Of a stretch of DNA of 7,081 nt, positions 5,065 through 7,081 are shown in pieces (the first letter of the stretch is position 1; the number at the start of each line of letters is the position of its first letter). Origin of the DNA: Acidobacteriaceae bacterium (GTDB lineage Bacteria; Acidobacteriota; Terriglobia; Terriglobales; Acidobacteriaceae). The stretch is taken from contig JAOAPG010000190.1 of assembly GCA_025462785.1 (NCBI GenBank), positions 1 through 7,081 of the forward strand, given 5' to 3'. Made by a program: the position numbers and the translations under genes. The notes under the pieces are model-generated. The model saw only the letters and a program-made list of their open reading frames with translations, did no database searches and had not been told where the DNA came from.

Positions 5065-6135
5065 GTGAAATTGTCCACCCTCCACTACAGCAAAAGCGAA
5101 ATTAACAAAGCTGGTAAATTTCTGAGTGCTGAAACGACTTCCGCCGAGCCGCTCGTATCCCAGATGGCTCTGACCGTTAGCCGCTGGCGCTCCTCACACG
5201 AATACGCTTTGCGCAAAGTAATTTCCACTCTCCGCAGACACGTAAGATCAGTGGCTTTGGACAATACCATTGTTTCGGCGCGAACAAAACGGCTGAGTTC
5301 CATCGTTGCCAAGTTAAAGCGAGAGCCATCAATGGCATTGACCACGATGCAGGACGTTGGTGGCTGCCGTGTGGTTGTCGCTCGCATGGAAGAAGTTGAT
5401 GGCCTAGCTAACGATATCAAAAGCAAACTTGCGGTAAAGCTTAGCGGTGGAGGAACGATCCGCGAATACAATTACATTGTTAAGCCGAAGATGGACAGAT
5501 ATCGCAGTGTTCACTTTGTTGTTGGTTATAAACCGGATGACTCCTCAATAGCTTCACGGCGCATAGAAATCCAAATTCGATCACTGCTACAGCATCGCTG
5601 GGCAACAGCAGTGGAAACCGTCGATCTGTTCACATCTCAAGCGTTAAAGACTGGTGGAGGTGATTCTCGATGGCGACAATTCTTTGCGCTAACAGCAAGT
5701 CTTTTTGCCCTTAAGGAAAAGTGTTTGCCAGTACCAGGATTGCCCACTGATGCGGAGCAACTCTCGCGTGAAATGCAACTTCTCGCGAATGAACTGCGGG
5801 TAGTTGAAAGTCTTCAGAGTTGGTCCACCATCATGCGCGATGTGCTAGAGAGTGATCGTCCAAGAAGGCCACGAACTCCAAAAGAGGGGCTAGATCGCTA
5901 TTGTTATCTTGTCGAGATTGACGTGGATGACAGGACGACGAAGGTAACACCCTTTCCCCCTGAATTTATTACATTTGCCCACACCAAGTACCTCGAAGCC
6001 GAACAACGCAATGCGCGATTCCCTCATCGCAGCGCGGTTTTAGCCACGGCATACTCGTTAGCCCAACTGAGGGAAGCTTATCCCGGCTATTACGGCGACA
6101 CGTACGCATGCTTGAAAAATACGGGCTTAACGTGA
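5065..6135 (+). CDS. RelA/SpoT-domain protein (alarmone synthetase-like, candidate toxin)
   Basis: This is a 356-residue protein with one RelA/SpoT nucleotide pyrophosphokinase domain (about residues 35-190) and a C-terminal extension, lacking the HD hydrolase, TGS and ACT domains of long Rel enzymes. Visible motifs are ARTKRLSSIVAKLKR (72-86), MQDVGGCR (95-102; Asp97 would bind magnesium), EYNYIVKPK (134-142), RYRSVH (145-150) and IEIQIRSLLQHRWATAVE (167-184; Glu168 catalytic). Two G-loop positions differ from the usual D-Y-I and G-Y-R-S: Asn136 and Arg145. Such proteins transfer pyrophosphate to GDP/GTP, or in toxSAS and Tas1-type members to adenosine nucleotides or tRNA. The C-terminus has FITFAHTKYLEAEQ and AYPGYYGDT, seen in longer RelA/SpoT-domain proteins. 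I chose GTG 5065 (AGGA at 5057-5060) because similarity begins just after it; TTG at 4990, overlapping the SUKH gene, is the alternative. Confidence 0.85.
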   Translation: MKLSTLHYSKSEINKAGKFLSAETTSAEPLVSQMALTVSRWRSSHEYALRKVISTLRRHVRSVALDNTIVSARTKRLSSIVAKLKREPSMALTTMQDVGGCRVVVARMEEVDGLANDIKSKLAVKLSGGGTIREYNYIVKPKMDRYRSVHFVVGYKPDDSSIASRRIEIQIRSLLQHRWATAVETVDLFTSQALKTGGGDSRWRQFFALTASLFALKEKCLPVPGLPTDAEQLSREMQLLANELRVVESLQSWSTIMRDVLESDRPRRPRTPKEGLDRYCYLVEIDVDDRTTKVTPFPPEFITFAHTKYLEAEQRNARFPHRSAVLATAYSLAQLREAYPGYYGDTYACLKNTGLT

Positions 6136-6191
6136 AACCTGCCCTGTCACGGCCTCTTCACCCCTTACAACCGCAGACCCGTAAAAGCGAA

Positions 6192-6213
6192 AGCCCGCCG
6201 ATTAAGGCGGGCT
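6192..6213 (-). terminator. Intrinsic terminator, probably serving both converging genes
   Basis: AGCCCGCC (6192-6199) and GGCGGGCT (6206-6213) form a perfect 8-base stem with the loop GATTAA. On the minus strand it is followed by TTCGCTTTTAC, a T-rich tail, and it lies 32 bases beyond the stop of the small minus-strand gene. It also stands 56 bases after the RelA/SpoT gene stop, although the plus-strand side lacks a T-run. Confidence 0.75.
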
Positions 6214-6245
6214 AGGCTGGCCAGACATGTCAAGTTGTTCGGACT

Positions 6246-6422
6246 CTATGCGGTAGCCCGATAAGACTTAGGTTGCTCTCCGTGATGTCTCTGCTGGCGG
6301 GTAGTTTCTTCGCGTTCACCTAATACACGGTTTAGCTCAGTGACGATCTCTAACATTCTCGCGGAGTCGGTTTCTGTACTGGCCTGTTCGGCCAATTGTC
6401 GCCAAGATTGATTCGGGGTCAT
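6246..6422 (-). CDS. Small conserved-looking helical protein (58 aa), function unknown
   Basis: The product begins MTPNQSWRQLAEQASTETDS and continues ARMLEIVTELNRVLGEREE with a basic tail (TTRQQRHHGEQPKSYRATA). I recall similar short proteins (W-R-x-L-A-x-x-A-S-x-E-x-D, then a LxxLVxELNRVLxERE helix) as frequent, uncharacterised genes in Acidobacteriota; this is memory, not a search. The two segments look like two amphipathic helices, with no signal peptide and no cysteines. I use the ATG at 6420-6422 rather than the upstream ATG at 6482: AAAGGGGG lies six bases before it, and the family pattern starts just after it. It is followed by a good terminator at 6192-6213, so it is probably its own transcription unit. 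Confidence 0.7.
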   Translation of the reverse strand: MTPNQSWRQLAEQASTETDSARMLEIVTELNRVLGEREETTRQQRHHGEQPKSYRATA

Positions 6423-6785
6423 AAGCCACCCCCTTTCTATATTTCTGATGATTCCCAAAGCTACTCTGGATGTCCAGATCAAGGCTGTTCAATATTGCTC
6501 ATCTCGCGAATTATTCCCTGTCAAGCCCACCATAGCGGGTTTAGTCAGTGAAGTATATTAGTACCCCTATTTGACACTATTGCGTGTCACGAGCGCGAAT
6601 CGAGAGCCCAATCCTCTGAGGTGTGCTCATGCTCATGTAGCGAGAATGCAGCCTCTCCCGAAGCTGCACCCATAGACCCCTCTTGCATTGAGATGTTGAT
6701 CGCAATTGCGAGGTCGGTATATCTGCTGTCTGACAGATTCAGCATGGTTCCCCTGAGCGGGAAGCCAAGCGTTAGCATGTTTGTT
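6423..6785. other. Gene-free stretch with regulatory-looking repeats
   Basis: No convincing gene lies between the small protein and the OmpA gene. On the minus strand TTGACA (6524-6519) resembles a -35 box upstream of the small gene, but no -10 box sits at normal spacing (CAATAT comes after 21 bases). AAGCCC-8-GGGTTT (6523-6542) can form a stem. The TGACAC/GTGTCA palindrome is at 6572-6589. TTCCC (6748-6752) and GGGAA (6759-6763) form a small hairpin after the OmpA stop, and CTGTC-T-GACAG occupies 6726-6736. A 63-codon frame at 6587-6778 is not supported. Confidence 0.5.
6572..6589. repeat. 18-base interrupted palindrome, candidate operator
   Basis: TGACAC (6572-6577) and GTGTCA (6584-6589) are perfect inverted half-sites separated by TATTGC. 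The size and spacing suit a dimeric HTH repressor. A TAATAT -10-like box lies on the minus strand at 6560-6555, with no good -35 box at the expected position, which falls inside the palindrome. Confidence 0.4.
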
Positions 6786-7081
6786 CTACTGCAAGCTTCC
6801 TGTGGTTACGTTGGCTGGGGTGCCGATTGCGTCTCCGGATACTAGAAGTTCCACTCTCCGGTTCTGCTGGCGGCCAGCTGAGTTATCGTTTGAGGCTACT
6901 GGCAATGTGTTGCCGAAGCCCCTTGAGCTTACCGAGTTTGTTGCTACGCCTTGCTGCACCAGATAATCGCGCACTGAACCGGCGCGGTTCTCAGACAGCT
7001 TTTGATTCATGTCGACGCTACCGACACTGTCCGTGTAGCCGCCGACTTCAATGTTGAGTCCAGGATAGGCGAGCAGAATAC
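6786..7081 (-). CDS. OmpA-family C-terminal peptidoglycan-binding domain protein, 3' part
   Basis: The visible 98 residues are the C-terminal half of an OmpA-like domain, which anchors outer-membrane or periplasmic proteins to peptidoglycan. The frame is open to the window edge, so the 5' end is missing. Seen in order: YPGLNIEVGGYTDSVGS (fragment residues 5-21), NQKLSENRAGSVRDYLVQQGV (24-44), SRGFGNTLPVASN (49-61) and GRQQNRRVELLVSG (66-79). Asp17 (TDS) and Arg32 (SENRA) are 15 residues apart, the same spacing as the diaminopimelate-binding Asp271 and Arg286 of E. coli OmpA, so binding is probably intact. The C-terminus after RRVELLVSG is short, so the domain ends the protein. The N-terminal architecture cannot be seen. 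Confidence 0.9.
   Translation of the reverse strand, partial: ILLAYPGLNIEVGGYTDSVGSVDMNQKLSENRAGSVRDYLVQQGVATNSVSSRGFGNTLPVASNDNSAGRQQNRRVELLVSGDAIGTPANVTTGSLQ

Noticed and set aside
6587..6778. A 63-codon minus-strand frame downstream of the OmpA-domain gene.
   Set aside because: It has no convincing ribosome binding site or recognisable motif and ends inside the TGACAC palindrome.
1..7081. CRISPR array, rRNA or intact insertion sequence.
   Set aside because: I see no regularly spaced repeats, no rRNA-like stretch and no complete transposase or terminal inverted repeats; the only mobile-element sign is the recombinase remnant.

Overview
The window looks like a chromosomal segment of an Acidobacteriota-type bacterium, inferred from gene content: a sufS-sufU-sufT tail, a small RRM protein, a DUF1111-type c-type cytochrome relic and a short 'WRQLAEQAS' protein of a kind I associate with Acidobacteriota. 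GC is moderate (estimated by eye). No taxonomic marker gene is present, so this assignment is tentative.

Layout. 1-1602 (+): tightly packed iron-sulfur cluster assembly genes, sufS (5' part outside the window), sufU and sufT. 1692-2825 (-): an 87-residue RRM RNA-binding protein, a truncated relic of a secreted di-heme (DUF1111-type) cytochrome, and a small dimeric alpha/beta-barrel (ABM-like) protein with a good promoter candidate. 3114-4048 (-): a compact run consisting of a 5'-truncated sigma-region-4-like HTH gene, a 36-codon ORF, an unrecognised basic ORF and a stand-alone DUF2470 protein, most with overlapping ends. 4008-4430 (+): the C-terminal remnant of a large serine recombinase, which meets the HTH fragment 5' end to 5' end; this looks like a rearrangement scar. 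4578-6135 (+): an intact two-gene unit, a SMI1/KNR4 (SUKH) family protein followed by a RelA/SpoT-domain nucleotide pyrophosphotransferase. 6192-7081 (-): a terminator hairpin, the small 58-residue protein, a gene-free regulatory-looking stretch with a palindrome, and the C-terminal OmpA peptidoglycan-binding domain of a gene that starts outside the window.

How it fits together. The left end is housekeeping: SufS mobilises sulfur from cysteine, SufU accepts or relays it, and SufT helps cluster maturation. The middle (about 3.1-6.2 kb) is accessory in character: recombinase debris, broken genes, a possible Rhs trace, and a SUKH/RelA-SpoT pair that is the best candidate for an undescribed toxin-antitoxin, immunity or stress module. 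The pairing is seen directly; its function is inference.
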